Of a stretch of 7,350 bases of DNA, positions 1 through 5,997 are shown in pieces. The stretch lies in assembly GCA_029939545.1 (NCBI GenBank), contig JAOZSS010000122.1, positions 1 through 7,350 on the forward strand. The letters run 5' to 3'. Both the position numbers and the translations under genes were made by a program. Source of the stretch: Kiritimatiellia bacterium. Its GTDB lineage: Bacteria; Verrucomicrobiota; Kiritimatiellia; UBA8416; JABMPJ01. How positions within the stretch are numbered: the stretch's first letter is position 1; each line of letters begins with the position of its first letter. Under the pieces are notes generated by a model, which was not told the origin of the DNA, did no database searches, and saw nothing but the letters and a program-made list of their open reading frames with translations.

Positions 1-30
1 CGGTTTGAGAAGGCCATGAAGGGCGTATAG
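1..30 (+). CDS. Possible 3' end of an upstream gene (last nine codons)
   Basis: The first frame reads RFEKAMKGV followed by a TAG stop at 28-30, which could be the C-terminus of a gene entering from the left. It would lie 33 bases before the cyclase start, an operon-like gap on the same strand. Nine residues identify no family, and a chance open stretch of this length is quite possible. Confidence 0.3.
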   Translation, partial: RFEKAMKGV

Positions 31-37
31 GGAAAAG

Positions 38-62
38 AGGTCGGACGTCGGAGGCCGGAGGT
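38..62 (+). repeat. GTCGGAGG-type short repeat that includes the likely ribosome binding site
   Basis: The stretch is a degenerate run of GGTCGG, CGTCGGAGG and CCGGAGG units. Similar sequence occurs at 2104-2121 and, on the opposite strand, at 5359-5376. It contains GGAGG at 50-54, nine bases before the ATG at 64, so the repeat may itself be the Shine-Dalgarno sequence of the cyclase gene. A second GGAGG at 57-61 is too close to the ATG (2 bases) to serve well. Confidence 0.6.
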
Positions 63-63
63 T

Positions 64-2088
64 ATGCAGAAGAAGCTAATCCAAGGCGCGCTCGTCGGCG
101 CGGCCGCTGCAACGCTTGCGGCGCTGCTCTACCTCACCGGGGCGCTGGACCGACTGGAGGCAGTTACGTGGGACTGGCGAGTTCGGACGATGGCCGGACC
201 CGGCGATTCCTCGGATGAGATTGTGCTTATCCTCCTCGACCAAGCCAGCCTCGACTGGGCCGAGAGCACCATGGGCTTGGGATGGCCCTGGCCGCGCGAG
301 GTCTACGCCGCCATTCTCGGGTTTTGCAGGGCCGGGAACGCTCGGTCGGTCACGTTTGATGTGCTCTTCACCGAAGCGTCCGAGTACGCCGACCAGGACC
401 AGGCCCTCGGTGCCGCCATTGCCGACGGCGCGCCGTTTGTCGGCGCCGTCTTCTTCGAGAACACAAACGCCACCCTTCCGATCGCCGAGGTGGCAACCAA
501 CGCCACCGTGCTGGGTAGCGTTATGGGCGACGCCGACCCCGACGGTGTCATCCGCCGCATTCGCCCGTCTGTCACGCACAACGGCACGACCTATCCCACG
601 CTAGGCCTGGCCGCCTTGCTGGCCACCAGGAGCGGCCCGCGAGGCCGCGGACCGGACAAGTCAACGATTTCACTCCCCCTCGACCGTTCCGGCCGCGCGA
701 TTCTGAATTGGCGCGGGGCTGTGGACGCGCACCAGGTCTACAGCGCCCAATCCATCATCCAATCGTTCCTTCGCCTGCAGTCGGGAGAGACCCCCGTGGT
801 TCAACCTGATGCACTGGAGGGCAAATACGTCCTCTTCGGGTTCACCGCGCCCGGGCTGATGGACTTGCGCTCCACACCAATCAGCCCGATCTATCCCGGC
901 GTCGCGGTGCATGCCACGCTGCTGGATAACGTGCTGTCCGGCGACCTGATTCGTGACGTCACCCGCCCCATCGCCCTCACATGGGTGCTTCTCGCAGGCG
1001 TCTTCGCCGGTCTGATCGGCCGACAGAGCGCCAAAGTCTGGCAGATTGTGCTCGGCTTTGCGATTGCCCTGCCCCTCCCCCTCCTGGTCGGCCTGGGAGC
1101 CTATGGCGCAGGCTGGTGGCTCCCCGCAGCCGCCCCTACCGTTGCCGGGGCGCTCGGACTGACCGCGAGCGTGGTACTCAACTACGCCATCGAGGGTCAA
1201 CAGAAGCGTTTCATCAAGGGTGCCTTCAAGCAGTACCTCAGTCCGGTCGTCATCGACCGCTTGGTAGCCGACCCCGACAATCTCTCGCTGGGCGGTGAAC
1301 TCCGTGAGCTGTCGATCTTCTTTTCGGATGTCGCCGGCTTCACCGGCATCTCCGAGCACCTCGGCCCCGAGGACCTGACCTCGCTGCTCAACACCTATCT
1401 TACCGCAATGACCAACATCATCCTTGAAGAGGGTGGCACGGTCGACAAGTACGAAGGTGACGCCATCATCGCCTTCTGGAACGCCCCGCTCGATCTGCCG
1501 GATCACCCGATCTGTGCCGTACGCGCCGCCGTCCGCTGCCAAGCCAAGCTCGACGAGATGCGTCCGGAGCTCTACGCGAAGTTCGGCAAGGAGCTCTACG
1601 CCCGCATCGGCATCAATACCGGCCTCGTCGTCGTCGGCAACATGGGGTCGGAGCAACGGTTCGACTATACCTTCCTCGGGGATGCCGGCAACCTCGCCTC
1701 GCGGCTTGAAGGAATCAACAAGCAGTTCGACACGTCCATCCTGATCTCGGAACATACCGCCGCCAGGCTCAGTGCTCATTCCAAGCTCTCCTGCGACCTT
1801 GTGTCGCAGGAAGCAGAGATCCCCCTCCAGGAAATCTCACGCGTCCGCGTCGTCGGCCGCAAAGAACCGGTCCGCGTGTATGTCCCCCTGCCGGCAGGCG
1901 CCGATCCCGCGCCTTTTGCGGCAGCCCTCGACTCATACTACAAAGGGCAATTCGAAACCGCTGCCTGCCAATTTAAGTCCCTAAGCCCCGCCAATCCCAC
2001 CGCCGCCATCTACGCCAAGCGATGCACCGCATTGGCCCAAAGCCCGCCCGAGAAGTGGGATGGGGTGTGGGAAATGACGGAGAAGTAG
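64..2088 (+). CDS. CHASE2-domain membrane adenylate cyclase (class III)
   Basis: Predicted to convert ATP to cAMP in response to a signal sensed outside the cytoplasm. Residues 7-25 form an N-terminal membrane anchor. About 30-300 is a CHASE2 sensor domain, recognisable from DQASLDWAE, the GxxxVTFDVLF stretch and the YPGVAVHATLLDNVL end. Three membrane helices follow at roughly 302-320, 326-345 and 352-373. The class III cyclase domain spans about 413-605. Metal-binding aspartates are D422 (FSDVAGFT) and D466 (KYEGDAIIAF). K462 and T536 (YTFLGD) occupy the purine-specificity positions and favour ATP over GTP. N543 and R547 (NLASR) are the transition-state residues, so the enzyme looks active. 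A short tail (about 611-660) looks helical and is common in this architecture. The length fits the family. The ATG is supported by GGAGG at 50-54. The ligand cannot be read from sequence. Confidence 0.93.
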   Translation: MQKKLIQGALVGAAAATLAALLYLTGALDRLEAVTWDWRVRTMAGPGDSSDEIVLILLDQASLDWAESTMGLGWPWPREVYAAILGFCRAGNARSVTFDVLFTEASEYADQDQALGAAIADGAPFVGAVFFENTNATLPIAEVATNATVLGSVMGDADPDGVIRRIRPSVTHNGTTYPTLGLAALLATRSGPRGRGPDKSTISLPLDRSGRAILNWRGAVDAHQVYSAQSIIQSFLRLQSGETPVVQPDALEGKYVLFGFTAPGLMDLRSTPISPIYPGVAVHATLLDNVLSGDLIRDVTRPIALTWVLLAGVFAGLIGRQSAKVWQIVLGFAIALPLPLLVGLGAYGAGWWLPAAAPTVAGALGLTASVVLNYAIEGQQKRFIKGAFKQYLSPVVIDRLVADPDNLSLGGELRELSIFFSDVAGFTGISEHLGPEDLTSLLNTYLTAMTNIILEEGGTVDKYEGDAIIAFWNAPLDLPDHPICAVRAAVRCQAKLDEMRPELYAKFGKELYARIGINTGLVVVGNMGSEQRFDYTFLGDAGNLASRLEGINKQFDTSILISEHTAARLSAHSKLSCDLVSQEAEIPLQEISRVRVVGRKEPVRVYVPLPAGADPAPFAAALDSYYKGQFETAACQFKSLSPANPTAAIYAKRCTALAQSPPEKWDGVWEMTEK

Positions 2089-2104
2089 GGCCGCTCCGCG
2101 GCCC
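2088..2104 (+). terminator. GC-rich hairpin at the 3' end of the cyclase gene
   Basis: A perfect 7-bp stem (GGGCCGC / GCGGCCC) encloses a TCC loop and begins on the last base of the cyclase stop codon. No T-run follows, so this is not a standard intrinsic terminator. It lies between the convergent cyclase and methyltransferase genes, where it could help stop transcription or protect the 3' end. The CCGCTCCGCGG core could instead belong to a repeat. Confidence 0.4.
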
Positions 2105-2129
2105 GGAGGTCGGGGGTCGGGTCGGTCGG
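2104..2129 (+). repeat. GTCGG-type repeat in the convergent gap
   Basis: Degenerate GGAGGTCGGGGGTCGGGTCGG sequence directly after the hairpin. Bases 2104-2121 match the reverse complement of 5359-5376 exactly over 18 bases, so two copies of this family sit just at the 3' ends of two different genes. The rest of the gap to 2172 holds nothing I can identify. Confidence 0.7.
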
Positions 2130-2172
2130 AGCGCCCGACACGACAGAACAGGTCTCCATTCCGATCAAGAGC

Positions 2173-2967
2173 TCAGCATCTGGCACGGTGTCCAGGTCCG
2201 TGCGTCAGAAAATCCGACCTCTGACTTCCGGCTTCTGACTTCCGGCAACCCACCACCATCTCACACACCCCTGCTTCCAGCTCGCTATGCTCGAACGGTA
2301 CGATCTTGCCGGCGAACCCGGCTTCGGCGAAGAGGCGAAGCCAAGTCGCACGCGGGAAGAGCCCGCACGTATGCTGGTCGAACCGGTTCTCGATTCGGCC
2401 ATCGGGGTGACGCAGCATGACATTGAAGAGCGTCTGATACGTCGTGTCACCGGGATCGGGATCGTATGACCACTGAAGGTATCGTGCCCCGCGGCCGTCC
2501 TCGGCATCACCCCCTCCATGGCCGGTCGTCGACACAAACGTCTCCGCCGTATGATCCGGCATCGCCAGCAGAACGCCACCGGCTCGACAGTGGACCGCCG
2601 CGGTGGCCAGCACGGCGCGCAGATCGGCCTCGGTGGTCATGTAGACAATCGCATCATGGATGAAGACAGCGTCGAACTGGCGGCCCAGGCGCAACGCGCG
2701 CATATCCCCTTCGATATGCTCGCAGTCAGGATTCAACTCACGACTCACGGCCAGCATCTCGGGCGAGATGTCCACCAACACCATCTCGAATTCGTCACCC
2801 ATGAACGAGGCGTTGTTCCCGCCCCCGCAGCCAAGCTCAAGTACCGTCAGCACCTCGCCGTCAGCCGCCCTTTTCAGCGTCCGCGCATAGATCCTCGCCT
2901 CCTCCGCATAGTCCTCAACCGGAGAAAGCAACGGCCACCAGGGAGCAAGTTCTGAGTAAAGCTTCAT
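2173..2967 (-). CDS. Class I SAM-dependent methyltransferase, substrate unknown
   Basis: Small soluble methyltransferase of the Methyltransf_11/25 type. Motif I is ELGCGGGN at residues 44-51, the acidic residue after strand 2 is D66 (VLVDIS), the motif II-like GDM is at 87-89, and FDAVFIHDAIVYM at 98-110 is the strand 4 region. GGVLLAMPDH at 130-139 and a C-terminal strand ending near CEMVVGCR complete the fold. Nothing shows the acceptor. Residues about 241-253 (RKSEAGSQRSDFL) are encoded by a tandem 14-base repeat, and the final residues continue past it, so the original stop was probably lost and the tail is acquired. The ATG overlaps the TGA of the degenerate glycosidase reading frame (ATGA), but that frame is a frameshifted one, so ancestral coupling is doubtful. 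No clear ribosome binding site is visible. Confidence 0.85.
   Translation of the reverse strand: MKLYSELAPWWPLLSPVEDYAEEARIYARTLKRAADGEVLTVLELGCGGGNNASFMGDEFEMVLVDISPEMLAVSRELNPDCEHIEGDMRALRLGRQFDAVFIHDAIVYMTTEADLRAVLATAAVHCRAGGVLLAMPDHTAETFVSTTGHGGGDAEDGRGARYLQWSYDPDPGDTTYQTLFNVMLRHPDGRIENRFDQHTCGLFPRATWLRLFAEAGFAGKIVPFEHSELEAGVCEMVVGCRKSEAGSQRSDFLTHGPGHRARC
2209..2247 (-). repeat. GGAAGTCAGA-type tandem repeat forming the methyltransferase C-terminus
   Basis: Two near-perfect copies of a 14-base unit (TCTGACTTCCGGCT on the plus strand, at 2220-2233 and 2234-2247) are followed on the left by TCCGACC, related to the GTCGG family. The repeat lies inside the open reading frame and encodes about residues 241-253. 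A shorter relative (GGCCGGAAGCCGG) lies at 7201-7213. Confidence 0.75.
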
Positions 2968-3572
2968 AATGAATCAGCGGAACCACCGGACTGAACGCCG
3001 TCCGGTGCGTCCGAACCCTGAGCATGCGCTTCATGCCGGCAAACACCCGACCTCGCAGCGTGTCCGCATCCAACAGCTCCTTCTAAACATCGCGGAACAG
3101 CTTCACCAAACCGGTGTGTTTCATCCAGGTGGATGCAGCTCGTGCCGGGAATTTTCCAGGCATACGGAATGGCATCCAGGCGCAACATGGAGGCACCCTT
3201 CTCAGCGTAGGAGAGCATGACCCGCACAATCTCGATCAGCACTTTCGGGTTGCTGAAGTTCAGATCAACCTGGTCCTTCGAGAACGTCGTCCAGAGCCAC
3301 GTCTTGCCTTCATGGGTTTCGTAGTCGTGAAGGAGGGGCAACGTGCGCGGTCGCGTTACGGCAGAAACGTCTTCGTCCGGATCCATCTCGATGAAGAAGT
3401 TCTCATAGTCGGGATGCCCCTCACTGTACTTCTGCATGTAGTGGCTGTGCTGTGACACCGGAATATCGACCGACTCGATCAGTTTGACAATCTCGTCGAA
3501 CACCTCCTGCGCCCGGTCAGCCCCATACAAGACAGTTACATGTTCCCTAATCCGCTCATACTGCTCGTTCAT
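2964..3572 (-). pseudogene. Degenerate GH13 sucrose/glucosylglycerate phosphorylase-type gene
   Basis: The 202-residue frame holds pieces of a GH13 subfamily 18-like sugar phosphorylase, a family usually about 500-600 residues long. Residues 1-34 resemble the family N-terminus. The sequence then jumps to a segment like the post-INHVS region (VSQHSHYMQKY, DYENFFIEMDP, TRPRTLPLL), so the first part of the barrel is missing. TTFSKDQVDLNFSNP and RLDAI, with the nucleophile aspartate D133, are retained. After ETH at 151-153 one extra base near 3113 shifts the frame: the alternative frame continues GLVKLFRDV, then hits a TAG at 3083-3085. Beyond it, that same frame reads LRGRVFAGMKRMLRVRTHRTAF to about 3000, like the family's C-terminal region, so a second internal deletion is implied. 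The last 49 residues of the open frame are out-of-frame noise. A promoter-like sequence remains upstream. It cannot encode a working enzyme. The exact substrate of the ancestor is uncertain. Confidence 0.85.
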
Positions 3573-3586
3573 AAACTGTTTACCCC

Positions 3587-3618
3587 ATTATAAGTGAGTG
3601 ATTTCGGGTACGTTACAA
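3587..3618 (-). promoter_or_regulatory. Putative sigma-70-type promoter upstream of the GH13 remnant
   Basis: On the minus strand a perfect TATAAT (3587-3592) lies 14 bases before the ATG at 3572. The only -35-like element is a weak TTGTAA at 3613-3618 with a long 20-base spacer. Transcription would start only about 7-8 bases before the ATG, so the message would have almost no leader. The -10 match is good but the rest is weak. Confidence 0.4.
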
Positions 3619-3660
3619 ACAGGACTGTAGCACATCACCATTTTTTCTTACAGAGAGAGA

Positions 3661-3697
3661 AGAGAATCTCGCGCCAAGACGCAAAGGCGCAAAGGGG
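3661..3697 (+). repeat. CGCAAAG-type repeat, left copy of a 26-bp inverted pair
   Basis: Bases 3661-3686 are the exact reverse complement of 7240-7265 over 26 bases. The copy continues with a second CGCAAAG unit (GGCGCAAAGGGG) to 3697. I associate this family from memory with Verrucomicrobia-like and some cyanobacterial genomes. The two copies bracket the rlmD, YdcF-like and deacetylase-like genes in opposite orientations. Confidence 0.8.
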
Positions 3698-3723
3698 ATG
3701 TTCCGCCCCCTTAACGAGGCGGA

Positions 3724-3792
3724 GGCATAGGGGGCCTTTCGCAGGCCCATTATCGTGAAGCGATACTCCAGCCAAGAAAGGTCCCCTATGCC
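3724..3792. repeat. Long inverted repeat overlapping the rlmD stop codon
   Basis: Arms of 17 bases at 3724-3740 (GGCATAGGGGGCCTTTC) and 3776-3792 match as inverted copies with one mismatch, which becomes a G-U wobble in a plus-strand RNA. The 35-base loop holds a small nested hairpin, TATCG / CGATA at 3751-3765. The right arm contains the last codon and the TAG stop of rlmD (3786-3788). Left of it, CCGCC at 3703-3707 can pair with GGCGG at 3718-3722. It could be a MITE- or REP-like element, or a terminator lacking a U-run for rlmD. No flanking duplication is visible. Confidence 0.7.
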
Positions 3793-5120
3793 GTAGCGCC
3801 CTTCTCCATGACCACAACCGTCTCAAAGCAAGCCGTCCGCGGGAACATATCAAACAGCTTTACCTCCTTCACCCGGTACCCCGCACCCGTCAAGGGCACC
3901 AGGTCCCGCGCCAACGTATCGGGTGCACAGGACACATAGATCAACTCACGGGGGGAAGAGTCCGTAAGCGCCGCGATCACGTGGCGATCCAGGCCTAATC
4001 GCGGCGGATCCACAACCACCAACGTGTCGTCCATCGGCGAGGTCTCCAGCATCTCCTTCACCGCCTGCTCCACATGGGCAACCTCAAAATGGAGCTCGCC
4101 GTCTGCACAGAGACTCTCGGCATTCCGGTCTGCGCATTGCACCGACCGCTCATCCGAGTCAACACCCCACGCACGCTTCCCCTCCATCGCTGCTGCGAGT
4201 CCGAACACGCCCACACCACAGTAGAGATCCAACACATGCCCACAGCTAGACTCTGAGATGATGCCGCGCACATGCTCAACCAACAGATCAGCAACCGCCG
4301 TGTTGATCTGGTAGAAACCTCCCGCCGGAACGGTCAGATCCCCCAGCACCGACCGTTCGGTCAACTCACCCTTCATCCGCTTCACCCCGCGCACGGCCTC
4401 ACACACACCATCCGCCTCCGTCCAGCGCAACGTAACCTCCGCGCTCCGCCGCAAAGACTCCAGCCAACTCTTTCCCTTGTCACGGCGTAGTTCCGCGGAG
4501 CGGGACGAAGCCGGATCTTCCCTTTCCGTGCTTTCCGTGGTTACATCCCCCTGCCCCCTCAACTCCGCCAACCGCACATTAATCGCCTCACACGCCAGCG
4601 GACACTGCGTCACATCCAGCACCGAGTGGTTGTTCGCACCCACGTAGCCCAGCACCCGTTGCCCCTTATAGGTACCGCCATGGAGCTTGATCTTGTTGCG
4701 ATACCCCAGTGCAAGGGGCGACCTAATCGGTGCCGCGTAGGGTACATCATCGAGTCTGGCCATGCGTTTGAGCAGCGATTCCAGCTGCCGTTGCTTCATC
4801 CGCACCTCATCCTCGTAGGCCACGTGCTGATAGGCACAGCCCACGCACGGGTAGCCCGGCGCGCCCTCCTCCTTACTCGCCCGTAGCGCCAAGGGACACT
4901 CAGGTGCCACGCGCATGGGCGAAGGCTCGACCACCTCAACCAGCTCGGCATCGACAAACCGCTTGTGCCGATGCGTAACCCGCACCCGCACCTTCTCTCC
5001 CTCAATCACCCCAGGCACAAATACCACCTGTCCCGAATTGCGCCCCACCCCACGTCCACGATACCCCACATCCTGAATCGTAAGTTCCATGCCATTGTCG
5101 TCTGTGTTCTTGTCTTTCAT
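3786..5120 (-). CDS. rlmD: 23S rRNA (uracil-5-)-methyltransferase, RlmD/RumA family
   Basis: Uses SAM to form 5-methyluridine in RNA, most likely 23S rRNA, through a covalent cysteine intermediate. A TRAM RNA-binding domain covers about residues 11-65. Four cysteines fit the family [4Fe-4S] cluster: C75, C92, C95 (CVGCAYQH) and C173 (TQCPLAC). The gap between the first two is wider than usual. QINT at 271-274 and the SAM-binding LDLYCGVGVFGL at 297-308 are typical, as are DPPRLGL at 371-377 and the catalytic SCAPDTLARD with nucleophile C398. Residues about 192-217 (VTTESTERE through LRRDKGK) are encoded by repeat-like DNA and look inserted. They sit between the cluster domain and the SAM domain, where extra sequence may be tolerated. 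The ATG at 5118-5120 is supported by AAGGGG at 5130-5135. M11 is an alternative start without such a site. TrmA/RlmC-type specificity cannot be excluded. Confidence 0.93.
   Translation of the reverse strand: MKDKNTDDNGMELTIQDVGYRGRGVGRNSGQVVFVPGVIEGEKVRVRVTHRHKRFVDAELVEVVEPSPMRVAPECPLALRASKEEGAPGYPCVGCAYQHVAYEDEVRMKQRQLESLLKRMARLDDVPYAAPIRSPLALGYRNKIKLHGGTYKGQRVLGYVGANNHSVLDVTQCPLACEAINVRLAELRGQGDVTTESTEREDPASSRSAELRRDKGKSWLESLRRSAEVTLRWTEADGVCEAVRGVKRMKGELTERSVLGDLTVPAGGFYQINTAVADLLVEHVRGIISESSCGHVLDLYCGVGVFGLAAAMEGKRAWGVDSDERSVQCADRNAESLCADGELHFEVAHVEQAVKEMLETSPMDDTLVVVDPPRLGLDRHVIAALTDSSPRELIYVSCAPDTLARDLVPLTGAGYRVKEVKLFDMFPRTACFETVVVMEKGATA
4473..4547 (-). repeat. In-frame composite repeat inside rlmD
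   Basis: On the minus strand the sequence combines a CCACGGAAAGCACGGAAAGG segment with a GGCTTCGTCCCGCTCCGCGG - AACTACGCCGTGACAAGG segment. I recognise both from memory as motifs that recur in Verrucomicrobia-like genomes. They encode about residues 192-216, a hydrophilic stretch (STERE, SSRSAELRRDK) unlike any RlmD motif I know. No second copy lies in this window, so the repeat status rests on recognition rather than on an internal match. Confidence 0.55.
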
Positions 5121-5129
5121 ACGTATCTA

Positions 5130-5135
5130 CCCCTT
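5130..5135 (-). promoter_or_regulatory. Ribosome binding site of rlmD
   Basis: AAGGGG on the minus strand, nine bases before the ATG at 5118-5120. It decides in favour of this start over the internal ATG at 5088-5090, which has no purine-rich site at a suitable distance. Confidence 0.6.
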
Positions 5136-5160
5136 ACTCATCCCTCTTCTCCCCATTCCC

Positions 5161-5208
5161 GTTCGTAGTTCGTAGTTCGCTTGCCCTCCGTAGCTTCAGC
5201 GAAGGCGG
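5161..5208 (+). repeat. GTTCGTAGTTCG run and CCTCCGTAGCTTCAGCGAAGG repeat
   Basis: Three tandem GTTCGTA-like units (5161-5180) lead into CCTCCGTAGCTTCAGCGAAGGCGG (about 5185-5208). On the minus strand the latter would read as PAFAEATEG, a peptide I recall as a frequent repeat translation in draft genomes of several uncultured phyla. It contains GCTTCAGCGAAGG, a partly palindromic segment (CTTC/GAAG). It lies in the non-coding gap between rlmD and the YdcF-like gene. Confidence 0.65.
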
Positions 5209-5354
5209 GACTGTTCGAATGTTCGATTGTTCGGCTGCTCTCCCTCTCCCTCTCCCCACTTCGTAGTTCGGCTGTTCGATTGTTCGGCTGTTCTCCCTCT
5301 CCCTCTCCCCACTTCGTAGTTCGGCTGTTCGAATGTTCGAATGTTCGGCTGTTC
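5209..5354 (-). repeat. Array of 8-bp GNNTGTTC units in two 53-bp tandem blocks
   Basis: Units of the form GNNTGTTC recur in register: four at 5209-5240 (last one altered), three at 5270-5293 and four at 5323-5354. The second and third groups follow a pyrimidine run (TCTCCCTCTCCCTCTCCCC) and CTTCGTAGTTC, so 5239-5291 and 5292-5344 are near-identical blocks with a 53-base period. The stretches checked have no stop codon in any of the three minus-strand frames. No gene is supported in the 5121-5352 gap. It holds this array and the neighbouring repeats. Confidence 0.88.
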
Positions 5355-5997
5355 ATCCCCCGACCCCCGACCTCCGACGCCTCACCACCTGCGTCAACCC
5401 CATCCCATCACGCACCATCTTCAACACCTCAATCCCCGCCACCCACGGTGACCGGTCTTGCCATGTTCGCACCCCGGGAATCATACCCGGCGCTTCAGCA
5501 AAGTATCTGCTCGCCCGCATCCGCGTGCGGCGCATATGAAAACGCGAGGTGTTCAGCGCGATGGTCTGCAGGTCTGGTCGTTGCTCCACAAGGCGAGCGA
5601 TCGAGGCCACCTCCGCATCCGTTCCCCGCATATCGGCCTCTACAACTTCCACCGTCACATCCAGACCGGCTTCATCCAAGGCCTCGCTCAACGCGCGTAG
5701 CGTCCATTCACCCATCGTGAGATTGCGCTGATCACGCCGCGACCAGCTTCCCTTCATATCATCGAAAGGCACCAGGATCCGTCCCGTCTTCCCTCCCGCC
5801 AGCAACCACGCAACGACCCCACGCCCACGCGCGCCATCGGAGCTACCCGCAAGAATATACACCGCGTCCACCCTCGCATCATCAGCCAGCCAACACTCCC
5901 GCCCCTCCAGCCATCCCGCCACCGGCCAGGAGAGGACTGAGCCGATGAGAGCCAGAACGACAAGCATAGCGCCAGCAGTAGCAAGGCGCTTCTTCAT
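5353..5997 (-). CDS. YdcF/SanA-like (DUF218) membrane-anchored protein
   Basis: Residues 5-24 form an N-terminal membrane anchor or signal, placing the rest outside the cytoplasmic membrane. The remainder has the DUF218 pattern: VDAVYILAG at 43-51, RGRGVVAWLLAGG at 57-69, a GTDAEVASIA segment at 125-134 where the family usually has an NTxENA-type motif, and NTSRFHMRRTRM at 149-160 matching the TSxxHMxRA motif. Family members (YdcF, SanA, ElyC) act in envelope integrity or polysaccharide-related steps of poorly known chemistry. The ATG overlaps the stop of the deacetylase-like gene (ATGA), so the two are probably translated together. GGAAGG at 6009-6014 could be its ribosome binding site. The last eight residues (RRRSGVGG) come from a GTCGG-type repeat, so the natural C-terminus has been replaced or extended. 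Divergence from classical DUF218 is considerable. Confidence 0.75.
   Translation of the reverse strand: MKKRLATAGAMLVVLALIGSVLSWPVAGWLEGRECWLADDARVDAVYILAGSSDGARGRGVVAWLLAGGKTGRILVPFDDMKGSWSRRDQRNLTMGEWTLRALSEALDEAGLDVTVEVVEADMRGTDAEVASIARLVEQRPDLQTIALNTSRFHMRRTRMRASRYFAEAPGMIPGVRTWQDRSPWVAGIEVLKMVRDGMGLTQVVRRRRSGVGG
5356..5379 (-). repeat. GTCGG-type repeat forming the C-terminus of the YdcF-like protein
   Basis: On the minus strand it reads GGCGTCGGAGGTCGGGGGTCGGGGG, encoding the final RRRSGVGG before the TGA at 5353-5355. Bases 5359-5376 match 2104-2121 exactly in inverted orientation over 18 bases. The stop codon lies at the junction with the neighbouring GNNTGTTC array. Confidence 0.75.

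Noticed and set aside
670..1779. A 369-codon minus-strand frame inside the cyclase gene
   Set aside because: It lies entirely antisense to a gene with clear CHASE2 and cyclase motifs, and its acidic, motif-free translation is typical of a GC-rich shadow frame.
3701..3722. TTAAC-containing sequence considered as an integron attC site
   Set aside because: The expected RYYYAAC and GTTRRRY core boxes are not present in the required form, and there is no integrase or cassette structure.
5161..5354. Regular repeats considered as a CRISPR array
   Set aside because: The units are 8 bases and the longer period 53 bases with no unique spacers, and no cas genes are present.
5138..5720. Open frames of 72 and 179 codons on either strand across the repeat array
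   Set aside because: Their openness comes from the repeats, which lack stops in several frames. The translations are low-complexity (NSRTIEHSN, SLSLSPLRSS), and the plus-strand frame runs antisense to the YdcF-like gene.
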